Below, in pieces: positions 1 through 9,962 of a stretch of DNA of 64,000 bases. Made by a program: the position numbers and the translations under genes. Source of the DNA: Prorocentrum cordatum. Taxonomy: Eukaryota; Sar; Dinophyceae; Prorocentrales; Prorocentraceae. Location: NCBI GenBank assembly GCA_963575745.1, contig CAUYUJ010019876.1, forward strand, positions 86,001 through 150,000, read 5' to 3'. The notes beneath the pieces are model-generated. The model saw only the letters and a program-made list of their open reading frames with translations. It was not told the origin of the DNA and did not search any database. Position 1 is the stretch's first letter. Each line of letters opens with the position of its first letter.

Positions 1-349
1 CCGAGCCGCGCGCCGCCGTCGCCGCCGCCGACGCCGTCCGCGTCGCGTCTTCGTCGCCGCCAGTCCGGGCGCGGCGCGGGATCTCACGGCATGCCTTTTC
101 GGGCTCTCCCTTGGTCCCAATTGTTTTGGGCTCGCTTCAGCCCCTACCAGTTCTTCTAGCCCTGGCCACTTCCACTTTTTTGTGGGGTTTCCAGTTTCAC
201 ATTTTCCAGCTTCTCTGTATCGATTTTTTGGTGGTTGCGGGAGGTTTTATCGCCTCTGGATGCTTACCAACAGTGGCGCCTTGCCCATGCACCCCCCCCT
301 TCTGGAGCGGTATGTGGGGCTCCCTGCGGGGCGCGATCTGCTTATTTGC
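1..349. other. GC-rich sequence, no gene recognised
   Basis: The first 110 bases are a GCC/GTC-rich tract, followed by ordinary mixed sequence. Short open frames exist on both strands, but none shows a motif, repeat logic or splice-consistent continuation that I recognise. Confidence 0.5.
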
Positions 350-800
350 TTTCAGCAGGGCCCAAGAGGCCCACGAGGGGCTCTGAAGGCCCGGAGGCGC
401 CAAAAACGGCCTCCGAGGCAATCAAGACGGCCCCAAGACGCGCTTGCGAGGGCCCCAGGATGGGTCCGGACCCTTAAATGGTGGGAGGAGGCCGACGGAG
501 AACATTCAGAGCCCAGTATCTTTGCCGCTCACTGGGGCCGACGAGGCCCCAAGATGTCCCCAAGAGGCTCCTCAGAGCCCCAAGGCTAACGTAAGAGGCC
601 ACATAAAGGCCCCCCAAAGGCCCCTCAACAGCCCCCCAACAGGTCCCCAGAGGCCCTCATGAGGCTCCCGAGAGGCCTCCAAGCGGCCCCCACGAGGCTC
701 CAAGACGTCCCCACGAAGCCTCCCAGAGGCGCCCGAGAGGCCCCCTCAGAAGTCTCCAAGAGACTTCCGAGGCGGCTCCGTGAAGCCCCAGCAGACCCGC
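350..800. repeat. degenerate CCCCAAGAGGC-type minisatellite
   Basis: The stretch is built from irregular copies of a short unit close to CCCCAAGAGGCYYC, spaced about 12-20 bases apart. The same unit on the opposite strand (GGGGGCCTCTTGG) forms a tidier array at 15245-15395. The long open frames across it are periodic and low in complexity, so they are by-products of the repeat. Confidence 0.6.
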
Positions 801-1157
801 ACGGGATACCAACGCGCGGCAGCGTCGTTCGGCGGACCCAGCGCGGCAGACCACGGCAGGCCAGGAGGGCAGGTCGGCACGCCGTGCTGTCACGAAACCA
901 GAGGAAGGCGGGACGCGCGAAAGCGCAGGAGCGACCGAAACGAAACAACAGCGAAGCAAAATCTAAGGCCTGGGACGAACGCCGGAGCCTCCAGAGACAG
1001 ACAATGCACAAAATCACCCCTGACAGAAATCCCCCCGTAGGGATCCTTAGGGGGAGTTTTCCTGAAGCGCATTTTGGAGGCTTCAGACCAAAGACCGAGC
1101 GCTGAGAATTCACGAACACACAAAACGAAGACGGGGAAGGGGGGGAGGAGAGGGGAG
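801..1157. other. unassigned sequence 3' of the LINE
   Basis: No repeat array or coding signature was recognised. It lies immediately downstream (on the minus strand) of the LINE stop codon and may include the element's 3' UTR. I could not find a clear poly-A tail or target duplication to mark the end of the element. Confidence 0.3.
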
Positions 1158-2215
1158 CTAGAGGATGAGGGGCGCAGACGTGGCCAAGAGTGCCACGTTG
1201 CCGCGCTGGAGCGTCGCCGCCAGGTGCTGGTAGCACCCGTCGATGGCGGCCGACCGCTCGCGCTCTGGAAGATCACTGGCGAAGGCTCTTACCATGCCCC
1301 GGCATCCCCCGCCCATGCGGCCGAGATGCGAGAGCACAACGGGCGTCAGGCTGAGCATGTGGTACTTGCGCCTCTTCTTGCTCTCCTCGCGCTCGATGAG
1401 CGCCCCGGCCCAGTGCAGGCGTGCGTCTCTGGGGAGTTCCCTGACGTGGGGCGTGACCACCGTGACGTCCAGGAGCTGCCGCACCGACCGCTTCTCGTAG
1501 CAATCGATGTCTGGGCGGCGTTCGTCAGGAAGCTCGCCGGGCGGGTGCTGCTCGGTATGGACGGGAACACCCATGTGCTCCGTGATTAGGCCGGCCAGGA
1601 CATCCCGAAGAGCGTCGTGCCTGCCCACCACGAGGCCTCCTCGTTTGCACATGAGACCATAGAGGCCCTTCAGGTCGACTACCTGGTTGCAGACCTGGTA
1701 TCCGGACCGCTGGCCGCCCTTGTGGAGGCAGTGGAGGTCGTGCCCCGGCCGCTTCACATGGACGTCCAAATACATCCGGAGGCGGCTGGCGGTGGCAAAC
1801 TCTTGGTTCGTCAGACAGTGGTGCGGTAGCGTGGGGACTGCCATCGAAGAACCACCACCGCTGCCACCAGACTCCAGCATCGTGGTGACGTACTCCTCAG
1901 CGGCACCGCTACGGATATCGGAGATGATGCGAGAAACCACTTCGGAGCGCCATTTGGATGCGGCGCCGATCGGGCCCAAAAGTAAAACATCGTCCATGCC
2001 AGTTGGGAGGTCCACTCCCTGCGCCGACATGCCGGCGACGACGCCGTGGAGGCAAGCCCAGAGGGCGGGCGCTTTGTCGAGTAGGGCGGAGGCGCTGGCA
2101 AGCCCCATGGTCTCTGCGCTCTCGGTGAGGTCGCGTAGCCAGGAGGCCAGGTAGTTCGGTTTGGAGCTCAAGGCCACGCTCGACAGGCCATACACCCCTT
2201 CCCTCACGGCAACAT
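1158..2215 (-). pseudogene. LINE C-terminal Cys/His cluster and restriction-like endonuclease
   Basis: The open frame extends upstream to 2960, but only the part below about 2215 looks like LINE protein. It shows MCKRGGLVVGRHDALRDVL, which matches the 'C-x-x-G...RHdalRd' block of R2-like elements. It is followed by RRPDIDC and, about 12 residues on, LLDVTVV, the PD...D-x-V core of the restriction-like endonuclease. The usual first CxxC pair of the Cys/His cluster is partly lost. The segment ends at a TAG at 1158-1160. Confidence 0.7.
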
Positions 2216-3121
2216 CCACCGCTGCCGGTGCGGGCGGTCCGTGACCTCGGAGGTCTCGACACCCAGGAGGTCGAAGATGCCGTCTAAGACCACCGTGTCC
2301 AACGCACTGGACTGCGCCTCCGTGAGCGGCTGACACTGCTGCAAGTAAACGCCGTCGCCGGCGGTGGCCACCCGAGCGAGGGACACAGCGAGGTGCGTAG
2401 CCAGCCCCGCCGCCTTGAGCTCGCTGGGGCGGTTGAGCGTGCGCCTCCGGTCTGCTATCACCTCGTCGCAAGGCCCGTGTGCGAGGAGCAGGGCCGGGTC
2501 GCCGGAAGGGGCCACAGCCGGGCGCTCGAGAGGCCGCTGGAGGACCAGCGGGGGCGACGCCACTCGGCGGATGCCCGGCTCCCCCACGTCGCAGGCCCCC
2601 GGAGACCACTTGGAGCACTTGCGGAGCTTGAGGGTGCAGCCAGCGGTGCGGAACGCCGGGGCTGCTCCCTCCAGGGCGTCCCGAAGGTTCGCCTGGCGGG
2701 TGAGCGAGTGCGTGTCGTCCTGCAGCCCCACCACTGCTAGATTCTCCTTCAGGGCGTCGTGAACGGGGGCGACGCCCAGGCAGGCCAAGTAGGAGGCCGA
2801 CGGGCAGCCCTGGTCGACCCCAGTCGTGGCGATGATCTCGTGGAGGGCGCCGGCTGAATCCTTGAACACATGGCGCCGTTCGAGGCGGAGCCAGCGAGAG
2901 ACCAGCGGCCACATGCGAGGGACTCGGTGTGGGACCTCGGACTCGATCTTGCCCAGACACATGCTGCCGTGCATGTTCGCCATATTGAGGGCTGTGAGGG
3001 CGAGCTCAGGGTCAGAGAACAAATGCGCCTTGACAAAATGCCGGCAGGTCACGGGGCCACCTGGCCGGGCGACGCCGTATTGAGATTCGCCCACTGGTTC
3101 ACGAACCTCCTCGGAGAACAT
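2204..3121 (-). pseudogene. LINE reverse transcriptase core
   Basis: This segment follows the upstream stop in the same frame. Visible RT blocks are QYGVARPGG (start of the palm region), LTALNMANMHGSM at motif A, TGVDQGCPSASYL at motif B, and LQDDTHSL at motif C with both metal-binding Asp residues kept. At motif A the expected catalytic Asp is not visible: Asn or Ala stands in that block. That would abolish activity independently of the stop and frameshift. AGCTLKLRKCSKW is the block after motif C. The frame ends near 2204, where the shifted frame (VREGVYGL) takes over. Confidence 0.75.
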
Positions 3122-3133
3122 GTTGCCCCACTC

Positions 3134-4333
3134 TCAGAGCGCGGCGCGCCAATGGCCGGACGGGGACACCAATGGGCGAATGTCGATGTCAGAGTCCGGC
3201 TTGAGAGGTGAGTGGCAGCGGCCGCTCCTGGAGGCACGGACCGCCTCGACTGGGGCCTCGCCGGTCAGCAAGTCTGCGAGGACGCCGGCCAGGACCTGCA
3301 GGCTACCCTGGATGAATGCGTGGATCTTGAGGTGCTTGTAGAAAGACCCATTGGGCCCGGCGCCGCACATCGACGGGAGTGCCGTGGCAGCCGCCGCAAT
3401 ATGCGTTACGAGCTCTTCCCGCAACTCTGGCGGGACCCCCTCATGTGCGGGCTGCAGAGGCAGCGGTCGAGCTGGCCTGGGAAACATGTCCTGCAGGCGC
3501 TTCGGGACGTCGTCGCCTTGGGCGAAACGCATGGGCGCGTGCACCCGCGCAAGGGCCTTGCTGACAGCTTTGTTGGCGACGTCCCGTGCAGCAACCGCCT
3601 CGGAGGACCGGGATTGCGCCGGGAAGCTCGTACCGTACTCTGGTGCCCCTCCAACTAACAGCAGCTGCGGCCAAGCGCCGCTCCAGAAAGCACGTAGGCG
3701 GGCGCTGAGGATCGTGTTCAGCGTGTGGTTGCCCTGCCCGCGCCGGCCTCCCCGCTGCCTAGGCACCGAATGCAAAAGCAAGGCATCGACACAAAGAAAC
3801 AACTTCCAGAATTGGCCGCGCCGACGTTCCGCCTCGTCATCGACGCGACCACGCACCGCGTCGATGGCAGCAGCAACCGCGTGCTTAGCCTCAGCGATGC
3901 TGCTCCTCCAGTGGTCCGGCACGTGGCGGATGACGTTGGGGCAGATGCGAATCCTTTCCCAGGCCACGTCGTCCCACAGGTGGAGATAGCGAAGTTCATT
4001 ACGGGGTGGGACGTGGTCCGGATCGTCAGGGAACCGTCCGAGGCGGGGTGGAGGGACGTCTCCAGGCAGGCCGTGGGCGGACGCCGCATGCGCCAGGGAA
4101 CGCTCTAGTCTCTGTCTCGTGGCCAGAGGCAGCTGCCCGAACCCCACGATAGAAGAGGTGTCGTTGACCAGTCCGTGAGAGCACCCGGGATGAATGGGCC
4201 GAGTGTTACGCGTATTGGCCCGACGAAGCCGAAGGTCCCCTGTCTCGAACGGCGTGCAGCACTTCGCACAGGTAGCAGGTCGCTGGGCCGCCTGCTCGCT
4301 CACCTCCCACGTGCAAGTAGAGGCGGCAGCCAT
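3134..4333 (-). pseudogene. LINE N-terminal domain (zinc-motif region)
   Basis: This 399-codon open segment starts with ATG at 4333. Residues about 20-55 carry CAKC, then F-x-GDLRL, then HPGC: a CxxC...HxxC layout that suggests a small zinc-binding fold before the RT. The middle (about 100-230) is rich in Arg, Trp and hydrophobic residues. The end (RPLVSPSGHWRAAL) is the conserved stretch that precedes the RT fingers in this LINE type. A TGA at 3134-3136 interrupts the frame, and reading continues in the same frame for at least 300 codons, which fits a point nonsense change. Family assignment rests on position and motif pattern. Confidence 0.65.
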
Positions 4334-4980
4334 GGCCGGGTGCGTCCTGCGACAGCCTCTCTTGCGGCAGAAGCCGCTAGGGCAGCCGCCTCAGCCGCCG
4401 CCATTGGGGCAGCCCGGCGCCATCGCCCGGCCCGGCCCGGCCCGACCCCTGCGCCTCCTCCTCCTTCTACCTACTCCTTCCGACCGACGTGTACTCATTT
4501 ACACCAGTTCTGGAGTAACCAGTTTCGTGGATGATCCACCATTCGAATCCTGGTGGGGGTCGGTCCGATTCTGAGTGGGTTTGGGTCCGTCGTCGCCGTT
4601 CTCCTCCTCGTCGTCCTCCTCCTCGTCCTCCTCCTGTCTGAGGATGTTGTTGGAGGCTCTCGGGTGTTCTTAAAGGGGGGTTGGGTCGTCTTCCTCATGC
4701 TCTATGCTGCCCATGGTCCCTCTTGTCGTCGTCATCGTCGTCGTCGATCCTCCTTCTATTCTTCTTCCTCCTCCTCCTCCTCCTCCTCCTCCTCCTCCTC
4801 CTCCTCCTGGGTGAGGATGGTGTTGTGAGGTTTTCGGGCGTTCTGAGGGGGTCTGCGTCTTCCTCCCGTTCATGTTGCTCCTGGCCCCTCTCTTCCTATT
4901 CCTCCTGCTCCTCCTCCTCCTCCTGCTCCTGCTCCCTCCTCCTACTCCTGCTCCTCCTCCTCCTCTTCTGACTCCGCGGG
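4334..4980. repeat. TCC/TCG-rich microsatellite tract
   Basis: CT-rich trinucleotide sequence dominates, with the purest (TCC)n at about 4765-4808 and mixed TCC/TGC runs at about 4895-4970. The Ser/Leu- and Gly/Arg-rich open frames here are repeat translations. No gene is recognised. Confidence 0.75.
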
Positions 4981-5283
4981 TTGCGCCGCAGGCGCCAACC
5001 GTCGTAAAACGAGCGAGAGGGAGCTAGGATCAGGAGGAGCCGACGCCGCCTACCGCAGCAGACAGCGGGGCGATGCGCGCGAACCGCAGGCCAGGGGCAG
5101 CAGGGGGGCGCGGGGCGCGAGCCCGATGAGGGACGGGGAGAGGGGGGAAGCCGGGAGCGAAGGGGGCTGCCGAGCGGAGCAGGGGCGGGGAAGGAGAGCC
5201 AGGCTGCGAGGCGCAGAGGCCGAAGAGGGGAGGGGCGAGGGAGAGAAAAAACACGGAGGAAAGCGGAAGGGGGAGGGAAGAAG

Positions 5284-5427
5284 CAGGGCTGGACCTGAAC
5301 GGTGTGTTTCGTTTTCGTTTTATTTTCGCTTTCCCTCGTTTTGTCTTCAACCCGCCTTTACCGCAAAACGACATCGAAACGAAAACGGCCCACGACATCG
5401 CCCAAACACCGTTTAGGTCCAGCCCTG
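5284..5427. mobile_element. 144-bp MITE, hAT-like
   Basis: The ends are inverted: CAGGGCTGGACCTGAACGG on the left, and on the right a copy that reads CAGGGCTGGACCTAAACGG when reverse-complemented. The similarity continues for a few more bases. The element is flanked on both sides by the same 8 bases, GGAAGAAG (5276-5283 and 5428-5435). An 8-bp target duplication with CAGGG-type ends is the hallmark of hAT DNA transposons. It is non-autonomous, with no coding capacity. The flanks are purine-rich, so the duplication alone would be weak evidence, but together with the inverted ends it is convincing. Confidence 0.75.
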
Positions 5428-5929
5428 GGAAGAAGCAGGACGAGAGGCATCGCACACGGCGAGGAGCAGCGGGACGCGAACGGACGCGAACGCGACACCC
5501 GATCGGGGGCAGGAGCGATAGCGCGAACCGACACGACACGAAGACGACCACGGCGACGACGACGCCAGACGCCAGCGACACGACAGAAACGGAAGGACGA
5601 AGACGACGCGGGCCGGCGCGGTGGCCCCACGGCGGTCCACCAGGGCCGCCGACACCACAACGACGACGAAAGGCGAGCCGGCTGGCACCCTGACGACAGG
5701 CTCGCCCCCGAGGGCAGCCGGTGACGAGACAAACGAAAAGGTCGGAATGACGACGGCCCGACGCCGACCAAGCCCTCAAGACGCGGGCCAGCGGGCCGGG
5801 TTCGCCCGGCCCAGCCGAGCCGACCCAGCCACCCAGGTCTGCCCCCCTCCCCCCCAGCTTCCTCACTGCCAGAACATCTTCGGCAGAGGTGCAAGATGGA
5901 TTTCAGCCCCTGCGAGACAGGAGCCGGGC
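5428..5929. other. GC-rich spacer, no gene recognised
   Basis: The sequence is Arg/CG-rich with CGACG-type simple repeats around 5520-5660. Long open frames occur in several frames on both strands, as expected of GC-rich DNA that lacks stop codons. None shows a domain. Confidence 0.5.
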
Positions 5930-5947
5930 GCGGCCCCACGTCGGGGG

Positions 5948-6072
5948 TCGTCCCGTACCCCCCCTCCCGGGATGGAGCGCCCCCCTCCCGGGATGGAGCT
6001 CCCCCCTCCCGGGATGGAGGTGTCTCCCCGCTGGAGGTGTCTCCCCCCTCCCGGGATGGAGCGCCCCCCAAG
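5948..6072. repeat. 20-bp minisatellite (CCCTCCCGGGATGGAGC)
   Basis: Five or so copies of a 20-bp unit containing CCCTCCCGGGATGGAG are present, three of them nearly perfect and adjacent at about 5950-6020. It explains the periodic PSRDGAP-like translation. Confidence 0.8.
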
Positions 6073-6109
6073 TCCCCCCCCCGCCCCTGAACCATCACGC
6101 GCTGGGGCG

Positions 6110-6540
6110 CCCAGGGTGCCCCCCCCCCCCCCACACATCTCTTTGCAACACTCTCCTGGGGGGTCCGAGGGGGTGGGGCTTGCCTCCTCCTCCTCCTCCT
6201 CCCTTTCCTCCCCGTCGCCTCGTCCCCCTTCCCCCGACCTGCCCTCTCCTCCTCGTGCTCCTGCCCCTCGTCGTGCTCCGCCCTTTCTCTCCTTCCGGCC
6301 CCCCCATCGTCCTCCTCTCCGTCCCCCCCCCACCCCGCCGCTCCTGCTCTTCCACCCCTCTTCTTCCTCCTCCTTCCCCTCCCTTCACTCCTCCTTCCTC
6401 CTCCTTCCCCCCCTACTTCCTCCCCTCCGTCCTCTTGCCCATCTCCTCTGCCTTCCCTCCCCCTCTCCTCGTCCTCGTCCCTCCCCCTCTTCCTTCCCTC
6501 CTTCCTTCCCTCCTTCCCCCTCCCTTCGCTCCCCACTGAA
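6110..6540. repeat. C/T-rich tract
   Basis: A long pyrimidine-rich strand mixes TCC, CCCT and C-homopolymer runs. No gene is recognised. The opposite-strand frame is Gly/Arg/Glu repeat. Confidence 0.7.
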
Positions 6541-6714
6541 TCAGCAACTCAATGACAAGAGAGCAGGGCCGTTCTCTCCAGCATTACGAATGTGGTCGCC
6601 TCTTCCCCTTTTTCTCCCCCAGAGCTCGCTCCTTCTTATGGTTTGTGAGGCTTTCGCCCTCTGCCGCCGGCCCCGTCTCTATTATAATGGGACACGTCAG
6701 AGCTCTTCCGGGAT

Positions 6715-6907
6715 GCCTGGGCGCTCATTTGAAGCAGTGTCGGAATCTCATGCGAGGACGACTGGTAACCGTGACGTCATTGGAAAGGGATCGTGGTTTC
6801 GGGTGCGCGAGTCTGGCGTCATTTGCTAAGGATCGTCGCCTCAGGGGCGCGAATCTGGCGTGACCCACGCGGATAGTAGTTCTGGGGGCGCGACCCTGGC
6901 GTTTTTT
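6715..6907. repeat. 42-bp satellite array, left block
   Basis: Degenerate copies of a roughly 42-bp unit carry the pattern GGGAGCGCGA...CTGGCGT.ATTT. The array resumes after an inserted element at 7962 and again at 18659, so all three blocks were once one array. The same unit recurs at 37430-37724 in a cleaner form. Confidence 0.65.
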
Positions 6908-7359
6908 CCCGGAAAGGGCGTGGGCCCAGGGTTATCTTTTAGTAGGTAAACCTGTCCCGGGTGCCTCAACTGAAGGGCGCCGGCGGATTTTTTCCCTGAT
7001 GAATATCGAGGTCGAAGGGCGCCGGCGGATTAAATTTTGAGTATGTCTCAAGCGAAATGCTTGTTTTTCAGAATTTGTTGAGGATGTCTCGAGCGAAACG
7101 TTGGTTCTGCAGAGTTGGGGATGTCTCGAGCGAAACGCGTGTTTTCGGAATTTGTTGAGGATGTCTCGAGCGAAACGCTGGTTTTGCAGAGCCGACCGCG
7201 ACGCGGAAAAGCGCCCCGCGCGCAGGAATTCCGAGGATGTCTCGCGCCTGCCGCGTCCCGCGCGCAGGAATTTCGAGGATGTCTCGACTGTTTCTTTTGT
7301 TTTTCCAGGATTTTTTAAATTTTGGCAGGATGTCTCGAGCGAAATGCACGACCCCACCC

Positions 7360-7695
7360 TAGCACGACCACACGCCAGCACGACCACACACCCCAGCACG
7401 ACCACACCCCACCACGACCCCACCCCAGCACGACCACACCCCAGCAAGACCACACCCCAGCACGACCACACCCCAGCACGACCTCACCACAGCACGACCA
7501 CACCCCAGCACGACCACGCCCCAGCACGACCACGCCCCAACACGACCACGCCCCAGCACGACCACCCTCCAGCACGACCACCCTCCAGCACGACCACCTC
7601 CCCAGCACGACCACACCCCAGCACGACCACACCCCAGCACGACCACACCACAGCACGACCACTCCCCAGCACGACCACACCCCAGCACGACAACA
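7360..7695. repeat. 16-bp minisatellite (AGCACGACCACACCCC)
   Basis: About 20 near-perfect copies of a 16-bp unit, with variants in the last bases, sit inside copy A. The same array is about twice as long inside copy E (33710-34645). It produces the striking but spurious Trp/Gly/Val or His/Thr/Pro open frames on both strands. Confidence 0.9.
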
Positions 7696-7711
7696 CCCAG
7701 TCGCACCCCCG

Positions 7712-7885
7712 TGGAATGTTTCGTGGGGTGTCTGGTTGAGTGGTGTCCTGTTCGTGGGGTGTCTCGTGGAATGTTTCACGGGGTGTCTCGTGGAATGTTT
7801 CGTGAAGTGTCTCGTGGAATGTTTCGTGAGGTGTCTCGTGGGATGTTTCGCGGGGTGTCTCGTGGGATGTTTCGTGAGGTGTCGC
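7712..7885. repeat. 24-bp minisatellite (GTGTCTCGTGGAATGTTTCG)
   Basis: Seven or so tandem copies of a 24-bp unit follow the 16-bp array, as they do in copy E at 34660-34845. The order of the two arrays is conserved between the copies. Confidence 0.85.
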
Positions 7886-7961
7886 CCAGTTAGGTATCGG
7901 GTGAAAACGTGACCATGCTGCACATGTCTATATCCCTTTCTGGGGTTGTGGGTTCATCATG

Positions 7962-8159
7962 TTTACTGAGGTCTCTGGCTTCGGCAGCGCGAGACTGGTG
8001 TAATTTACGAGGGGTTCGAGTTTCGGGAGCGCGAGTCTGGTGGCCAACAGGGTTCTGGCCCCACGAGCGCGACCCCGGCGCGATTTGCAAAAGGTTTTGT
8101 GGCCTCGGCAGCGCGCACTTGGTGCAATTTACTACCAGGTTCCGGGCCTCGGGAGCGCA
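7962..8159. repeat. 42-bp satellite array, middle block
   Basis: Four to five units of the 42-bp satellite lie between copy A and the copia 5' LTR. The last unit is cut by the copia insertion. Confidence 0.65.
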
Positions 8160-8164
8160 CATTT
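8160..8164. other. target-site duplication of the copia element (left)
   Basis: CATTT at 8160-8164 is repeated at 18654-18658. Five bases is the normal Ty1/copia duplication size. Confidence 0.8.
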
Positions 8165-8294
8165 CGCTCCGGATCTTGAGTGATTCGGACGCCATCAGTT
8201 CATGACATGCCCGCAGGCCCTTTTGTTCGAGCTTCGTTGGAGGAAAAAGAGCCCCAAGATACGCTTTCCCCACGCATCCGCGTAATTTCCGCCA
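8165..8294 (+). repeat. copia 5' LTR
   Basis: These 130 bases align end to end with 18524-18653. The right end is CCGCCA. The left end reads CG where the 3' LTR still has the expected TG, apparently by mutation. Such short LTRs are unusual but occur in some protist copia elements. Confidence 0.85.
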
Positions 8295-8305
8295 TGGTAG
8301 CGGAG
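8295..8305 (+). other. primer-binding site, initiator tRNA-Met type
   Basis: TGGTAGCGGAG directly follows the LTR end. It complements the 3' end of eukaryotic initiator tRNA-Met (CUCUGCUACCA) at 10 of 11 positions. This is the primer used by many copia elements. Confidence 0.75.
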
Positions 8306-8369
8306 AGCGTGGTTCTGCGGTGAACTACGCAGATCAGATCCACGGGAAGACTGACGACGTGCGCTGCCC

Positions 8370-9962
8370 ATGGCAGCGGCGCCCAGAGAGCGGCTGGTGG
8401 ATTGCAGAGGCGACATCAAGCTGCCAGAGTTCAGTGGCAGAGATGAGGACTGGCCCAGCTGGTCCATCAAAGCCCACGCGTTCTTCGCGTTGATGGGCTG
8501 GAATGACCTCATCGACAATTTTGAGGCCCAGCCAGCGCTCGCGGTGGACAACGTCAGCATGGGCGAGCGCGCGGCAGCGAGAAGCAAGCTGCTGCATGCC
8601 ATGCTGATCCCCAAGGCCCAGCGCAAGGCGCTGGCGATTTCTGCGCTCGCAGGCAGGCACGAGGGTTTTGTCGCCTGGCGGGCGGTCAAGAACGAGTGCG
8701 AGCCTGGGGTGGGTAACAGGTTCACAGCCATGCTCAGCGGCCTGCTCAACCCCAGGTGGGATGACCAGAAGCCGTTCGCTGACCAGCTCGTTGACTGGGA
8801 CAACGACGTGGCGAGGTATGTCATGCAGGCGGGGATGGACTTCGGCGGTGAGTTTCGCATCGCCGCGCTGCTCGTCCATAGCCCCGAGCCGTGCAAGACC
8901 GTACTACGCAACGCTCCGACGGCCGCCAAGGTCTCGCACGTGGCGCTGAGGACCCGCCTGAGAGAGTGGATGGCGTCTGGGCAGGTCTTCGCAGCTAGCG
9001 GCACGGTGGGCCAAGGCGTGGCGCCGATGGAGATCGGTGCGATCTCGGGCCATGCCCTGCCGCAACAGCCGCGGCCCAAGCGCAAGGGCGACAAGTCGGG
9101 GGGCGGCAAGGGTGACAGGATGAGCGGCAAGGGCGACAAGGGCGGCAAGGTCAGCAAGAAAGGAGTCAATAATGACAAGCTCAAGGGCAGCTACCCCGCC
9201 AAGTTCGAGGGGGCCTGCAACTGGTGCCAGAAGCAGGAACACGAGGAGAACGACTGCTGGCACACGGCGGCCGGCAAGCCACGGGTGCCGTCAACGGCGC
9301 CCCCGAAGGCGGCCGCAGTCCAGCAGGCCCCTGCGGGCGCCGAGGGCCAGGGGGCCGTGGGCGCGGTGGCCGCGGGCCCCGACGGCGACGAGGTCGGTTG
9401 GGTCCTTGGGGTCAGGTGCTCGGTCGGAGGCTGCCGCGGGGAGGGGCGCAGAGGGCTCATCCTCGCAGACAGTGGCAGCGACGAGCACGTCTGCGGCCGG
9501 GCGTTCGGATCACAGCATCCGACAGGTCAGGAGGACCCCGCAGCGCCCAAGCTCACCACTGTGAGCGGCCAGAGGCTTGGTGCCGAGGGGCTCCGCAGGA
9601 TCCCGATGGTCGTCGGTGGCGGGAAGGGTCGCCAGCCATGCTTGGGGAGACTCAGAGTGAGCAAAGACCTTGCCCCTCAGGGCGCGGCGCTCAGCCTCGG
9701 GAAGCTGGCGCGCAAGCAGTTCAGGTATGTCCTTGAGGAAATTGACCCGCGCGCGGTGAACCTCAGGGCGGGCGGGCGGGCGGGCGTGAAGCTAGTTGGC
9801 AGCGCGTTCTACTTCGCTGCGCAGATCCATGACGCGATGGACGAAGCCAGGCTCGCGGCCTGCCTTTGCCAGGGTCGGCGCAGCAGGTGCCGCGGGAGCT
9901 CCGTGGGGGGCGGTGCGAGGAGAGGATCCTCCGCCGCGCCCAGAAGCTCGAGGGTCGCGTGA
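8370..9962 (+). CDS. copia gag-protease
   Basis: The 530-codon open frame starts 65 bases after the primer-binding site. Residues about 14-220 are gag-like (IKLPEFSGRDEDWPSW near the start). A Lys/Gly-rich linker (about 230-275) precedes a CCHC zinc knuckle, C283-x2-C286-x4-H291-x4-C296, which binds retroelement RNA. An aspartic protease site, LADSGSDEHVCG, has its catalytic Asp at about residue 367. The frame runs intact through protease, then loses coding character near residue 505, where a neighbouring frame takes over. The stop at 9962 is therefore probably not the original end. An intact gag in an element with diverged LTRs is notable. Confidence 0.85.
   Translation: MAAAPRERLVDCRGDIKLPEFSGRDEDWPSWSIKAHAFFALMGWNDLIDNFEAQPALAVDNVSMGERAAARSKLLHAMLIPKAQRKALAISALAGRHEGFVAWRAVKNECEPGVGNRFTAMLSGLLNPRWDDQKPFADQLVDWDNDVARYVMQAGMDFGGEFRIAALLVHSPEPCKTVLRNAPTAAKVSHVALRTRLREWMASGQVFAASGTVGQGVAPMEIGAISGHALPQQPRPKRKGDKSGGGKGDRMSGKGDKGGKVSKKGVNNDKLKGSYPAKFEGACNWCQKQEHEENDCWHTAAGKPRVPSTAPPKAAAVQQAPAGAEGQGAVGAVAAGPDGDEVGWVLGVRCSVGGCRGEGRRGLILADSGSDEHVCGRAFGSQHPTGQEDPAAPKLTTVSGQRLGAEGLRRIPMVVGGGKGRQPCLGRLRVSKDLAPQGAALSLGKLARKQFRYVLEEIDPRAVNLRAGGRAGVKLVGSAFYFAAQIHDAMDEARLAACLCQGRRSRCRGSSVGGGARRGSSAAPRSSRVA

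Larger units (their letters stand above)
1158..4333 (-). mobile_element. decayed LINE (non-LTR retrotransposon) with restriction-like endonuclease tail
   Basis: Three minus-strand segments form one element: a Cys/His N-terminal region, a reverse transcriptase core, and a C-terminal region with a Cys/His cluster followed by an RPDI...DVTVV motif. That tail matches the PD-(D/E)xK restriction-like endonuclease found at the C-terminus of R2-type LINEs. The first two segments lie in the same frame and are split by a single TGA at 3134-3136. The second and third are split by a frameshift near 2205. The copy is therefore dead, although it is long and only lightly broken. Such elements copy RNA into a nicked chromosomal target. 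Neither a 5' UTR promoter nor target duplications could be assigned. Confidence 0.8.
6908..7961 (+). mobile_element. CCCGG/GATCATG repeat element, copy A (1.05 kb)
   Basis: It begins with CCCGGAAAGGG after a T6 run. It ends with a mutated form of the family's 3' end (CCCTTTCTGGGG, then TTCATCATG), followed by TTTAC. The family 5' head follows (GGGCGTGGGCCC, TTATCTTTTAG, two copies of GCGCCGGCGGATT). Several copies of the hairpin motif GATGTCTCGAGCGAAACGC come next (7040-7345), then a 16-bp array (about 7360-7695) and a 24-bp array (about 7712-7885). The flanks rejoin as the 42-bp satellite unit, showing insertion at its TTT. No coding capacity is credible. Confidence 0.75.

Noticed and set aside
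1241-2154. Plus-strand open frames opposite the LINE
   Set aside because: They are shadows of the minus-strand RT frames, with no motifs of their own.
4525-4560. tRNA-like B-box (CATTCGAATCCTGG)
   Set aside because: The stem is poor and no A-box or cloverleaf can be formed upstream.
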